Positions 36,782 to 48,390 of a stretch of DNA of 61,136 nucleotides are shown here, in pieces. Where the stretch lies: positions 1 through 61,136 of the forward strand of contig CAWFFB010000008.1 in assembly GCA_963814975.1 (NCBI GenBank). The letters run 5' to 3'. The stretch's first letter is position 1. Every line of letters starts with the position of its first letter. Position numbers and translations under genes: made by a program. The notes under the pieces were generated by a model. That model ran no database searches, had not been told where the DNA came from, and worked only from the letters and a program-made list of their open reading frames with translations. This stretch comes from CAVUXJ01 sp963814975. Lineage in GTDB: Bacteria > Acidobacteriota > Vicinamibacteria > Vicinamibacterales > CAVVIG01.

Positions 36782-38108
36782 GTGCCTCAATTGAGCAACC
36801 CAGAGAAGAAGAGCTGGCTCGACCGTACGCTGCAGTCTTGTCAGCGACGTCCGGCCGGGTGAGGCGGGCACCGCCCTCCTCATGCTCACGAATATCTTCC
36901 TGATCCTGATCTGCTACTCGGTCATCAAGACCGTGCGGGAGCCTTTGATCCTGGTCGGCGGCGGAGCAGAGGTCCGGTCGTACGCCGCGGCGGGCCAGGC
37001 GCTGCTGCTGATGGGGTTCGTGCCGTTCTACGGCTGGTTTGCCTCGCGCGTGGACCGGGTGAAGCTGCTCGTGGGCGTCACGCTGTTTTTCCTCGTCAAT
37101 ATCGAGCTGTTCGCGTTGGCCGTCGCGTCAGGCCTCCCCTACGTGGGCGTGGTGTTCTACATCTGGGTGGGCATTTTCAGCATCTCCCTGATCGCCCAGT
37201 TCTGGTCGTATGCCAACGATATCTACAGCAAGGATGCGGGCAACCGCTTGTTCCCGGTCATCGCGCTGGGAATGACCGCGGGCCCTCCAATTGGTTCGCT
37301 GGTGGCGGCGCGTTTGTTCGGCGACGGCGTCGAGCCGCAGGTGATCATTCAGGTCTCTGCCGCGTTGTTGCTGGGAAGCCTGCTTCTGTACCTGGTCGTC
37401 AACGCGCGGGAGACACGCCGCGCGACGCCACCGGCGGCGACGCTTGCGGTGGGCGGAGGGTTCCGGCTGGTATGGCGCAGCGATTATCTGCGCCTGATCG
37501 CGATCCTGATCATCCTGCTCAACATCGTCAACACCACCGGGGAATACCTGCGTGCGAGCCTGCTCACGAGCCAGGCAGCGGCGTTGAAAGCGGCGGATCC
37601 GGCGTTCAACGAGGCGGCCTACATCGGGGCCTTCGCCGGTAACTATCAGTTTTGCACGAACGTGCTGGCGTTCCTGCTCCAGGCGTTCGTGACATCGCGC
37701 TTGGTGAAGTACCAGGGTCTGCGGGGCGCGCTCCTGACGCTGCCGCTCGTGGCGCTCGGTGGCTACACGTTCGCGGCGGCCGGCGTTGGGCTGGCGGTCA
37801 TGAGCGCGATCAAGAACGTCGAAAACGCAACCGACTATTCGATCATGAATACGGCACGCCAGCTCTTGTGGCTGCCGACGTCGCGGGAGGAGAAGTACAA
37901 GGCAAAGCAGGCGATCGACACCTTTTTCGTGCGTGGCGGCGATCTCCTCTCGGCCGGAATCGTGTTCCTCGGCACTGCGCTGGTACCGTTGGGCGTCTTC
38001 GGCTTCGCCGCCGGCAACGTGGTGCTGACACTGCTGTGGATCGGCGTGGCACTGCTGATTTTGAAGCGCCACCGGGCGCTCGTCGAGCAGCCGGCGAAAG
38101 CGGCGTGA
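36782..38108 (+). CDS. ATP/ADP translocase (NTT)-like carrier, 5' frameshift
   Basis: About 442 codons. From ATG 36882 onward the protein has 11-12 membrane helices: CYSVIKTVREPLILVGGGAE, SYAAAGQALLLMGFVPFYGW, YIWVGIFSISLIAQFWSYAND, NRLFPVIALGMTAGPPIGS, and the cytosolic PTSREEKYKAKQAIDTFFVR. This is the nucleotide-transporter (NTT) / Npt1-type MFS fold. The true N-terminus (LSNPEKKSWLDRTLQS) is in the preceding frame from GTG 36782, which has CAGGAG upstream; one base is missing near 36837. Known NTTs exchange ATP/ADP in intracellular bacteria; the role here is unclear. Confidence 0.72.
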
Positions 38109-38155
38109 TCCGAGCGTCAGCCGGCCCGGTTGCCTGCACGCCCTCGCTTCGCCGG

Positions 38156-39041
38156 CTAGTCCTCCTCTGCCATCAGCAGCCGGCGGGCCTCCTGTAATTC
38201 ACGCCGGCGGGCCTTCGTCAAGGCCGGGAAGTGCAAATCGAGCCGTTCGAGCGTGTCCACCATCACGGCCGCGACGGCCAGACGCGTGAACCACTTGTGA
38301 TCCGCCGGGATCACGTACCACGGCGCCACCTTGGTGCTCGTCCGCGACAGGACGTCCTCGGTACGCGCGCCTGAATTCCTTCGCCAACTCTCGCTGCTTG
38401 ACGTCGCTCAGTGAGAACTTCCAGTTCTTGTCCGGCTGTTCGATGCGCTCCAGAAGGCGCTTTTTCTGCTCCTTCCTCGAGACATTCAGGTAGAACTTGA
38501 CCACGATGGTGCCGTTCTCGACGAGGTAGCGCTCGAACTCGTTGATGTGGTGGAACCGGCGCGACCAGATGTCCCCGGTCTTGCTTTCCTTGGGCAGCTG
38601 CTCAGACGCGAGAACCGCCTGATCGACCCTCGCGACGAGCACTTCCTCGTAGTAGGACCGGTTGTGGATGCCGATGCGTCCCCGCTCCGGCAGCGCTTTC
38701 ACCGACCGCCACAGGTAGTCGTGATCGCGCTCCTCGGATGACGGTTGTTTGAAGCTGAATACCTGGCAACCCTGGGGGTTGACGCCACGCATGACATGCT
38801 TGATCGTGCTGTCCTTCCCCGCCGCGTCCATCGCCTGGAAGATCACCAGAAGCGCGTAGGAATCCTCCGCATACAACCGCTCCTGCTGGACCGCCAGCCG
38901 CTCGATGCCCTCTTGAAGCAGCGTATCTGCCTCGTGCTTGTCCCTGATGTGCCCCGTCCACCCGGTCTTGTAGTCCGCGAGGGACACGCGCCTGCCCGGC
39001 CGAACCTTCATCGCCGCGATCAGTTTCTTGGTGTTCTTCAT
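38156..39041 (-). CDS. ppk2: polyphosphate kinase 2 (class III-like), 3' frameshift
   Basis: ATG 39041 opens MKNTKKLIAAMKVRPGRRVS. The Walker A is DAAGKDST (72-79) in FQAMDAAGKDSTIKHVMRGV, followed by GCQVFSFKQPSSEERDHDYL, the PPK2 lid region and RSYYEEVLVARV. WSRRFHHINEFERYLVENGT and KFYLNVSRKEQKKRLLERI complete the core. An extra base at 38360-38361 breaks the frame after EFRRAY. In the correct frame it continues EDVLSRTSTKVAPWYVIPAD to a stop at 38156. The enzyme phosphorylates AMP/ADP with polyphosphate. Confidence 0.88.
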
Positions 39042-39185
39042 CGTGGGCTCTGCGTCGGTGCTAGCATAGATCCGCCATGAGGCGCGTGGCCACGGTCTTC
39101 GTCGCTCTTGCATCGACGGGATGAAGCCCGGCGGCGTGGCTGGATTCGATACGCGCGACGTCCGTGTCTGCGCTAAACTCTGGGA

Positions 39186-40031
39186 ATGCTTCCCCTGATG
39201 GCCCTGCTGGCGCTGGCCTATGCCCACGCCGACCAGCTCGTGGAAACCGACTGGGTGGCGCTTCACGCGAACGACGCCAACGTCCGTGTCGTGGACATGC
39301 GGATGTCCGGCTTCGGCGATGGTCACGTGCCCGGATCGGTCTACTTGTCGCCGGTCGCGATTCGCGACGCGGCCAGCCCGCCCACGTTTCTGCCAACCCC
39401 CGCTGCGTTCGAAGCGATGATGGTGAAGCTCGGCATCGGCGACTCCACGCGCGTCGTGGTTTACGACGAGCGCGGCGGGATCTACGCCGCGCGGCTGTGG
39501 TGGATCCTCAACTACTACGGCCATCGGAACGTGGCGCTGATGAACGGCGGGTGGATCAAGTGGGCGGCCGAGCGTCGTCCCACGACGAAAGAGACACCCC
39601 CTACCCCGAACGTGCGCTTCAGGGCGCAGCCACAGGCGAAATGGATCGCGACCGCGAGCGACGTGGTGGGCGCGATCGACAAGCCGGGCGTGAAGATCAT
39701 CGATGCGCGCACCACCGCGGAAATCGAGGGCAAGGACCTCCGGAACATCAAGCGCGGAGGCTTCGTGCCTTCGTCGATTCCCGTCTACTGGGAGGACTTG
39801 CTGGATCCGCAGCTGAAGACCTTCCGGCCGGCCGAGGAGCTCAAGAAAATCTACGAGGATCGCGGTATCGTCCCGGCGCAGGAGGTAATCGCCTACTGCC
39901 AGGTGGGCATGCGCGCCTCGGTGGATCTCTTCGCGCTGCACCTGCTCGGATACGACAAGCTCCGCAACTACTACGGCGCGTGGGAAGAGTGGGGCAACCG
40001 CGACGACCTTCCGCTGGCCACCAAAAGGTAG
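39186..40031 (+). CDS. exported two-domain rhodanese sulfurtransferase
   Basis: 281 residues with a short signal peptide (MLPLMALLALAYAHA). Two rhodanese domains: 18-135 and 155-275. The second has the active Cys238 in IAYCQVGMRAS. In the first, the loop position holds Asp94 (VVVYDERGG) in place of Cys, as in classical thiosulfate sulfurtransferases, whose N-terminal domain is inactive. It transfers sulfur from thiosulfate or mercaptopyruvate to acceptors. It is divergent from PPK2 and convergent with msrQ. Confidence 0.88.
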   Translation: MLPLMALLALAYAHADQLVETDWVALHANDANVRVVDMRMSGFGDGHVPGSVYLSPVAIRDAASPPTFLPTPAAFEAMMVKLGIGDSTRVVVYDERGGIYAARLWWILNYYGHRNVALMNGGWIKWAAERRPTTKETPPTPNVRFRAQPQAKWIATASDVVGAIDKPGVKIIDARTTAEIEGKDLRNIKRGGFVPSSIPVYWEDLLDPQLKTFRPAEELKKIYEDRGIVPAQEVIAYCQVGMRASVDLFALHLLGYDKLRNYYGAWEEWGNRDDLPLATKR

Positions 40032-40055
40032 GGGCGGATCGGGTCGAGCCCAAGC

Positions 40056-40748
40056 CTAGAGATTGCTCCGGGGTAACGCCTGCGCACGCGCACCGGCCGG
40101 GGCCGCGCCGTGAGATCTGGCCCAGATCAGCCGAAAGAGCAGCAGGCCGCCGACGATCAGCGAGTAACGCTGCGGGCTGCTGACGTCGGCCTTGACCAGC
40201 CACCAGTAGTGCACCACGCCCGCGATCGCCGAGACGTAAATCAGCCGGTGAAGCGCCTGCCAGCGTTTTCCACCGAGACGCCGGATCATCGCGGCCGTCG
40301 AGGTCACCGCCAGAGGGATCATGCAGGTGAAGGCCGTAAACCCCACGGTGATGTACGGACGCTTGTAGATGTCCTCCCCGACCGATCGCGCCAGGTTCAC
40401 GACCGTGGACCACGCCAGGAACCCGTCGGGGAAGTCGAGGCTGGCGAAGCGATCGGCGACCAGGTAAGTCAGGAAGTGCAGCGTCCCGTAGAAGAAGGCA
40501 AAGAGGCCGGCCATGCGGCGGAACCGGATCACCGCGTTCCAGCCGGTGAGACGCCGGAGAGGCGTCACCGCCAGGGTGATGCACAGAAACCGCAGCGTCC
40601 AGAGACCGGTTTCGTTGGTGAGGTCGCTGAGCGGATTCGGGCTCAGATTGCCCGTCGCGATCGCCCACACGAGCCATCCGGCAGGACCCAGACCCGCGAC
40701 GAACGCGGCAGGCTTCAGCACGACCCGGACAGCTTGGCCTGATGTCAC
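40056..40748 (-). CDS. msrQ: MsrQ, haem-binding membrane subunit of methionine-sulfoxide reductase
   Basis: 230 residues with six membrane helices. FRRMAGLFAFFYGTLHFLTYL and KRWQALHRLIYVSAIAGVVHY contain the conserved haem-ligand histidines, and GLWTLRFLCITLAVTPLRRLTG is family-typical. MsrQ passes electrons from the quinone pool to MsrP. GTG 40748 directly abuts the msrP stop codon, so the two are translationally coupled. Confidence 0.92.
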   Translation of the reverse strand: MTSGQAVRVVLKPAAFVAGLGPAGWLVWAIATGNLSPNPLSDLTNETGLWTLRFLCITLAVTPLRRLTGWNAVIRFRRMAGLFAFFYGTLHFLTYLVADRFASLDFPDGFLAWSTVVNLARSVGEDIYKRPYITVGFTAFTCMIPLAVTSTAAMIRRLGGKRWQALHRLIYVSAIAGVVHYWWLVKADVSSPQRYSLIVGGLLLFRLIWARSHGAAPAGARAQALPRSNL

Positions 40749-41717
40749 TCAGTAGTATCTCTTGAGATCCATTCCGGCGTACAGGCCGGCCACCTGATCG
40801 CCATAGCCGTTGAACATGACGGTCTTGCGCATGAAGAACTCGCCGATGCGGCGTTCGGTCGCCTGGCTCCAGCGCGGGTGATCCCGTGTCGGGTTCACGT
40901 TCGAGTAGAAGCCATACTCGGCCGGGGCCGATTCCTTCCACGTGTTGACCGGCTCCTGCTCGACGAATCGAATCCGGACAATCGACTTGCCGCTCTTGAA
41001 CCCGTACTTCCAGGGAACGATCACGCGAATCGGCGCCCCATCCTGTTTCGGCATCACTTCCCCGTACATGCCGACGGCGAGAATCGTCAGCGGATGCATC
41101 GCCTCGTCCATCCGAAGCCCCTCGCGATACGGCCACCGCAGCAGAGGAACGCGGAGCCCCGGCATCTGGGTGGGATCGTTCAGCGTGTAGAACTCGACGA
41201 ATTTCGCCTTGGACGTCGGCTCGCACCGCTTGATGAAGTTGGAAAAAGAGAACCCGACCCACGGAATCACCATCGACCAGCGCTCGACGCATCGCAGACG
41301 GTAAATCCGATCCTCGAGCGTCTGGCCCTTCAGGATGTCGTCGAGGGCGTAGGAGCCCGGCTTGCCGCACTCCCCTTCAACCACGACTTTCCATGGCTCG
41401 GTCTTGAGAGTGTGCGCGTACATCGCCGGTGAGTCCTTGTCGGCGCCGAACTCGTAGTAGTTGTTGTAGGTCGTGATTTGTTCCCAGGTGTTCGGCTTCT
41501 CGTCTGTCACGCTCAACGGGCTCTTCCGGACGTTTTCCAGCTTGCGCCCCCGCGGGGCGGGCTGGGCCGCCGCCTCGGCAAGGGGTTGAGACGCCAGGAT
41601 CCCGGCGCCCGCCGCAGCCGTGACCGTCAGGGCCCGGATGAACTCGCGCCGGTTCACATAGAGTTTCTGCTCCGTGATCTCGGAGCTGCGGATGTCGGAC
41701 GCGTGCCTGATCAGCAT
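40749..41717 (-). CDS. msrP: MsrP, molybdopterin methionine-sulfoxide reductase
   Basis: 322 residues from ATG 41717. A Tat signal (VNRREFIRALTVTAAAGAGI) exports the folded molybdenum protein. Cys143 in YRLRCVERWSMV is the Mo ligand; VPWVGFSFSNFIK-like IPWVGFSFSNFIKR, YREGLRMDEAMHPLTILAVG and IRVIVPWKYGFKSGKS match the sulfite-oxidase-fold catalytic domain. It repairs oxidised methionine in envelope proteins, with electrons from MsrQ. Confidence 0.92.
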   Translation of the reverse strand: MLIRHASDIRSSEITEQKLYVNRREFIRALTVTAAAGAGILASQPLAEAAAQPAPRGRKLENVRKSPLSVTDEKPNTWEQITTYNNYYEFGADKDSPAMYAHTLKTEPWKVVVEGECGKPGSYALDDILKGQTLEDRIYRLRCVERWSMVIPWVGFSFSNFIKRCEPTSKAKFVEFYTLNDPTQMPGLRVPLLRWPYREGLRMDEAMHPLTILAVGMYGEVMPKQDGAPIRVIVPWKYGFKSGKSIVRIRFVEQEPVNTWKESAPAEYGFYSNVNPTRDHPRWSQATERRIGEFFMRKTVMFNGYGDQVAGLYAGMDLKRYY

Positions 41718-41856
41718 GGTGCTCCGTGCCTTTGGACGCCCACCGCGCGGCGTCAGGGTGACGAACCGGAAACATCCCATTATAAAGCGCCCCGGGGACC
41801 TGAGCGTTATCGAAGGCCTGAGGCTCGCACCCAAGCCGTATGCTACGCTCGATGAG

Positions 41857-42591
41857 GTGGCCGACGACCAGACGCCCGACCCCTCGACGGTGGCGGCCAA
41901 TGCGCGGCTGTTGTCGCTCGCCGTGCACGAGCTGCGCACGCCGGCGTCGGTCGTGGGGGGATACCTGCGCATGCTTCAGCGCGACACCACCGCCCCGTTG
42001 AGTGAACGGCAACGCAAGATGGTCGACGAAGCAGCCAAGTCTTATGGGCGAATGGTGGCGCTGATTGACGAGCTCAGTGAAATCTCGAAGCTCGACGCCG
42101 GCACGGCAGCCGTCCAGGAGGAGTCATTCGATCTGTTCGGGCTCGTTCAGGAAGTGGCCGACAGTGTGCATGAGGTGGGCGAGGGTGACGTGAAGTTGCA
42201 GGTCCGCGGCGGGGCGGATCGAGCTTTCCTCAAAGGCGATCGGACCCGCCTTCGCCTCGCCTTTGCAGCATTTCTTCGAGCGATTTTGCGTGAACAGGCC
42301 TCGCCGTGCACGATCGTCGTCGATCGGCAGCGTCACTCGACTGGCCCCGGCGCGAGGGCGGTCATTGTGATGGCTCGTGAACCGGATGTACAGCGCGCAT
42401 ACGACGCTGTGCCGGCTGCATTCGATGACGAGCGGGGAGGGTTGGGCCTGGCGCTGCCCATTGCCAGGCGCGTCGTCGAGCGCCACGGGGGCCGGGTCTG
42501 GACGCCGGCCCAGTCCGACAGTGTCGACAGTCATGCGGCGCGCTCTACAATTGTGATATCACTTCCCCTCTGCAACGCTGCGGGAGCATGA
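41857..42591 (+). CDS. histidine kinase-like protein with degenerate ATPase domain
   Basis: About 245 residues if GTG 41857 is the start; the frame is open from 41674 but that part overlaps the msrP 5' end and looks non-coding. HisKA box: LLSLAVHELRTPASVVGGYL, His24. The ATP-binding part is odd: the N-box position reads FAAFLRAILREQ, with no Asn, while the G2 box GGLGLALPIARRVVERHGG is retained. It has no membrane segment or sensor domain. It overlaps closely with the NtrC-type regulator (three bases between stop and start). Confidence 0.7.
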   Translation: MADDQTPDPSTVAANARLLSLAVHELRTPASVVGGYLRMLQRDTTAPLSERQRKMVDEAAKSYGRMVALIDELSEISKLDAGTAAVQEESFDLFGLVQEVADSVHEVGEGDVKLQVRGGADRAFLKGDRTRLRLAFAAFLRAILREQASPCTIVVDRQRHSTGPGARAVIVMAREPDVQRAYDAVPAAFDDERGGLGLALPIARRVVERHGGRVWTPAQSDSVDSHAARSTIVISLPLCNAAGA

Positions 42592-42594
42592 CTG

Positions 42595-44097
<1,503 letters not shown>

Positions 44098-44345
44098 AGC
44101 TACGAAGGGGTCGCCAGCCCGCCGCCCCGGGTGGTGAAACACAGCTCGACTTTCTTGGAATTCTTGTTCCCTCACGTCCTACGATTTTTCACTTCTGAAC
44201 CGCCTCTTACGTTCGCATCCCCGCTGATTTCCTCAATTGGCATCTTCCCTGCTGGCACCTGCTTTGCTCGGCAGAACCATGGTGTCGACTACTCAGCCGG
44301 ACCCTACCACCGAGCCGTACGCACAGCTGCCGCCCCAACGGCACC

Positions 44346-44893
44346 GTGGAGCTCTGGGTCGTCGACGACGACGCGTCGATGTGCGACTTCCTGAGAACGT
44401 TCCTCATGAAGCGCGGCTGCAAGGTTGTGACGATTGCGAGCGCCGAGGAGGCGGTAGAGCGGTACCAGACCCGGCGACCCGCGCGATCATTCTGGATGTG
44501 ATATCGGCCGGGCCGATGGATGGACTGGAAGCGCTGGCGGCCTTCAAGAAAATCGATCACACCGTGCCCGTCCTCGTGGTTTCCGGCCAGGGGCGCACCG
44601 CGACGGTGGTGCAGGCCATGAAGCTCAGGGCGGCCGATTTCCTCAGCAAGCCGTTCGACGTCAAGGACCTCGAAACGCCGCTCGCTCACGCGCTCAGACA
44701 GCGCCTGCTGGCGTGCGATCTGGCCTCGCTCCGAGATCAGCTCGAGGCTCAATCAAGTCACGAGACACTATTCGGGCGGAGCGAGCGGATGGTCGAGGTC
44801 CGAGACCTGATACACCGCGTTTCAGAGACCGACATTCCGGTGCTCATTCGCGGAGGAAGCGGCGCACAGTTGGAAAATCAGTCTCGCCTTTGA
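44346..44893 (+). pseudogene. truncated NtrC-type response regulator paralogue
   Basis: GTG 44346 begins a receiver domain VELWVVDDDASMCDFLRTFL; one base shift near 44470 moves it to the frame containing AIILDVISAGPMDGLEALAA, VLVVSGQGRTATVVQAMKL and DFLSKPFDVKDLE. The start of an AAA+ domain follows (FGRSERMVEVRDLIHRVSE, IPVLIRGGSG), but the Walker A lysine is missing and sequence becomes unrelated after 44865. It resembles the preceding regulator and is probably a decayed tandem duplicate. Confidence 0.7.
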
Positions 44894-45933
44894 TTTGCCT
44901 CCGAACCTCAAGACAGGGAGGTGGCGGGAGTGGGGGAGTCGCCGGGCTTAAGCTCTTTTCCGGTGACAGCCGGGTGTTTCTAAACGTCAGGCGCCCAGTG
45001 GTTCGAGCCCTTCATGCCGCGGGAACTGCGGCGGTAATACCTCGAAGGAGATTGGCTCAACACCCTGGACGATTTCCGCAGCTGGCCTGCTCGTCCGGGC
45101 TGCATGATCGGGTTCAAAGCGGGGGCCCGCAACCGTCAATACCGACCGACTTCCCCGTCCCCACCGCCCTCTACGTGGTGGCCGCATGAACCGTAACGGC
45201 GAGGCCCGAGCCCGGGGCCGGCACGTTCCGCTCAGCCTCTACCCTCGCCTGCTCGAGAAACCCGCCCAGAAAGCGCACGTGCGCTTTCTACGGCCCGTCT
45301 ATGCCCGGGATGCCGGTTGCCGTTTCGCGCCGCGACGGGTCACGCAACGACACTGCCGACCGGGTTGTCGCGCTGATGCGGCTCTGCGACGCGAAGCCGC
45401 CCGACGCTCGGCGGTGATTGACCGCCTCGATCCCTGTGATCCCGGACGCTTTAAATGATTGGGCCGGACACCCCGGCTCGAGCGACGCGATCGCGATTCC
45501 GTCGCAGCTGACAGAGGAATACTTTGCGACTGGTCAAAGTCAGTGCTTGGCAACTGTCCGATCGTGAACTGGATGATCTGGCTGCACAATGCGAGGCGAC
45601 AAAGCCTGAGCACGCGGCCGAACTGCGATCTCTGCGGGAGTGGCGACAGAGAACATCCCTACCCGCCGCCAATGTACGACTCCGGTCGAGGGTATCTGCT
45701 TTTGCGAGCTGGATGGAGACCCCCCAGCGCGTCATGAGGGGTCGAGCCCCCGATCTGGAAATGGGCGAAACACCACGGAGCCTCGGAATGGTACGTCCCC
45801 AACGGGGAAGTGGACGCCTGTTGTACCGGACGTTGGAAGGCTGCTTTCAATCGCGGGGTAATCAGGGCGGTCATATCGCCGCCGGCCCTGGTTCTTTCTA
45901 CCGACTCTAGCGGCCTCGAGCCAAGTTGAAGCG
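44894..45933. other. about 1 kb of decayed or non-coding sequence
   Basis: No intact gene is recognised. A short coding-like stretch near 45020-45100 (YLEGDWLNTLDDFRSW after an in-frame stop) and another at 45540-45640 (LSDRELDDLAAQCEATKPEH) look like remnants of genes, but neither can be named. Confidence 0.45.
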
Positions 45934-46752
45934 ATGGACCAGACCTGCTCTCATGGAATTCATCAAGCTGTCCGCGAAAACGACATTCGACGCGATCACG
46001 TTCGCGCTCGAGCGGACTTCCGCGCTACGTTCTACGTCAACGCGCCGAGTGGAAAGGACCATTCGATTGCGCTTCTGTGGGGCAGAGTCGATGGCTACTG
46101 GAAAATCGTGTAGTGGAAGGCTGAACCGGCCGGTGACGATACGCCGGAGCCCGAGGCTGCGCCCACCGTCAAGGTTACGAGGATCAAGGCTGACGCGACT
46201 CTCGTCCAGGCTGCCAACGACTTCCTCGAGAGCTGGCTGATTCGCCACGACTACGACGCGGCGTTCCGCTACCTCTCCCCCAAGAGCTATGCGTGTTACG
46301 ACCTGACGCGGAGTCCTGACGCGCCCGCTTCGACCTCGCTTGCAGACGCCGGCCAAAAACTTCGGGCCAACCTCGAGCGCGCCGGCACGATGCTCGGCCG
46401 GCAGCGCACGCTGGACGACGTCGTGGAGGGTCTGGAGTCCGTTCATCCGTCGATTCACGTGATGGACCATCCCCTCACCGTCACCGGTAGCGTTTCGTCG
46501 CCGTTCGCGGTCAGTACTCAGCTCATCGGTGATCTTCGGTCGGAGGTGCGCGGCACCCGAGAGTATGTCCTGCTCGAGGGTCGTCGGCTACCGCGCACGA
46601 TCACGAAGCTGACCACCATCCCTGGCGGCGCCGCCAAGGTGGTCCAAGCCAACTACTCGAACTACAACGGGTCCTGCCTGTTCGACGCGGTTGCGATTAT
46701 GGGGCTGGAGGCGGCTGACCAGACGGCCACGGTATTTCTTTCGTACTACTAA
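45934..46752 (+). pseudogene. conserved hypothetical protein with an in-frame stop
   Basis: Frame 1 encodes ATFYVNAPSGKDHSIALLWG and RVDGYWKIV, a TAG stop at 46111-46113, then WKAEPAGDDTPEPEAAP, LVQAANDFLESWLIRHDYDA, AFRYLSPKSYACYDL and, to 46752, HPSIHVMDHPLTVTG and ATVFLSYY. The continuity across the TAG (KIV*WKAEPA) shows it was one gene, of about 270 residues. The pattern resembles an uncharacterised secreted or nuclear-transport-factor-2-like protein. The 5' start at 45934 is a guess. Confidence 0.5.
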
Positions 46753-46826
46753 GTCCACCTCTCTGCACGGGACAGGTTTTCTTTTCCACGTATCGTCAGG
46801 TGTCACTGTCTGCCGGCGATTTGGTC

Positions 46827-47070
46827 TTCTATCGTCGGATCAGCCGACGGCGGGGACCCAAGCGGGCCGCCATTGCGGTCGCGCACAGCATTCTCGTGAT
46901 CGCGTATCACGTCCTGCACAGCGGTGTCACGTTCGAGGACCTCGGCGCCGACTACTTCGACCGCCTGAACGTCGCGCGGGCCAGGCGGTACCATCTCCAA
47001 CGCTTAGCGGAACTCGGCTGCGATGTCAGTCGCGTGCCTGAATGGCGCACAGACCGAAGACTTTCTAGGT
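46827..47070 (+). pseudogene. IS110-family transposase 3' fragment
   Basis: Residues RRISRRRGPKRAAIAVAHSI and LGADYFDRLNVARARRYHLQ match the C-terminal end of the intact IS110 recombinase at 4378-5604 (about three quarters identical by eye). Only the last 75 codons and the short right end remain. The right end finishes CTTTCTAGGTAAA at 47061-47073, the same 13 bases found at the right end of the intact copy. Everything upstream of 46827 is unrelated. Confidence 0.85.
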
Positions 47071-47690
47071 AAAACCGTACACGCCGATGAACAACGTCGG
47101 CCCGACGTCGCCGCTGAGTTTCGGCGGTGGCACGACGGGCAGCCGCTCCACGATGCCCGTCAGTATGTCTTTCTCGATGAATGCGGGGTGACGACCGATC
47201 TGCTACGGCGCTACGGCCGCAGCCCGCGCGGGACCCGAGTCCGCGATCACACCCCGTGCAGTCACTGGGAGACCCCACGGTGATCGCCGCGCTTCGTCTG
47301 GAGGGCCTGGGCGCAGCCGCGGTGTTCGATGGGCCCATTGATAGTCCAACGTTCCTCGCCTACGTCGAACAGGTCCTGGTGCCGACGCTGCGCCCGGGCG
47401 ATGTCGTCGTCCTCGACAACCTCGCGGCCCACAAACAGCCGGCGGTGCGGACCGCGATCGAGCAGGTGGGCGCGCTCGTTCGATTCCTCCCGCCCTATAG
47501 TCCTGACTTCAATCCGATCGAGCTCGCGTTCGCCAAACTGAAAGCCTTCTTGCGCGCCGCTGGTCCGCGCAGCTTCGATCAGGTCTGCAGTCTCATCGCC
47601 ATCGCGCTCGAGCTGTTCACGCCCGACGAATGTGCGGCCTACGCACGTCACTGCGGCTATCGTGCTACGCCGCAATCGAAAACGCTCTAA
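47071..47690 (+). pseudogene. IS630-family transposase, N-terminus lost and frameshifted
   Basis: Begins KTVHADEQRRPDVAAEFRRW. DDE residues: Asp in YVFLDECGVTT, Asp in VVLDNLAAHKQ, Glu in SPDFNPIELAFAKLKAFLRA. The frame breaks near 47271 in a C-run (CSHWETP|TVIAALRLEGL), where one base is missing. The N-terminal HTH part is replaced by the IS110 fragment, so IS110 inserted into this gene and the 5' half was then lost. Confidence 0.8.
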
Positions 47691-48390
47691 CTCGCAGATC
47701 GCGTATGCGTTGACGTGCCTCGGAGTAGCTTGGTGTCGCTCGACGGCTTCGCTTTCCAAGCGTGCTCCTTAATCCCACTTGGACATCTCTCCACTTTAGA
47801 ATCAACGGTTTGCGAGCGATCCTGAACAGTGCATCGTAAAACCCTCCTTCAAACTCGTTCCGTTCCACGATGCGACGTGTATTCAGCGGCTTGCGAGCGT
47901 TCCGAGTCCACCGTTCGCTGAAATTGTGTCAGACTTCCTAATGTGTCGCGACCACTTACGGCGACCTCCTCGAGCTGGATCCGCGCAGTTGCGAGGTGGC
48001 AGTCATTGGAGAAAACCGACACCTCGCACCAGTGGCTACAACCAATCGTGCCCGGGAGGCGACAGTTGTCACCGAGCGCTGATCGTCCGCAGCGAATCGG
48101 ACCCGACGTTATTGGCGCGGCACGCGTCCTGCTGATTCTCAAAATCGGTTTCGAACAACCCCGAATTCGCTCTTGGAAATCTTGGGGGCGCGGGGGATTC
48201 GTGCTGCCGATCCACGAAATACCGTGGCTTCAGACGGCCGGACTTCGTGATCGCGGTCCTATCTGGCATTCCTAGCCAGAGTCGCTCGTTAGAGTATTGT
48301 GGCGAACCGGCGAGCCAAACCGCTACACGGGTGAGATACGGATGATGCTGTCGTATGGGTTCCGCCCGGGCAATGTAAAAGGGGTCGATC
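47691..48390. other. non-coding region with a tRNA-Ser-like repeat
   Basis: About 700 bases with no supportable gene. It contains the tRNA-Ser-like segment at 47751-47792 and surrounding sequence that resembles 50430-50680, over roughly 200 bases. The region just before 48391 gives the leader of the transglycosylase gene. Confidence 0.45.
47751..47792 (-). repeat. tRNA-Ser 5'-half-like sequence, copy A
   Basis: On the minus strand 47792 to 47751 reads GGAGAGATGTCCAAGTGGG, then ATTAAGGAGCACGC and TTGGAAAGC. It matches the acceptor 5' strand, D arm and anticodon loop (GGA) of a bacterial tRNA-Ser, with D stem TCC/GGA. The 3' half (rest of anticodon stem, long variable arm, T arm) is absent, so it is not a functional tRNA. 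Confidence 0.55.

Noticed and set aside
34925..36889. 654-codon frame on the minus strand
   Set aside because: Antisense to the Ser/Thr kinase, Arg/Gln/His-rich, no motifs.
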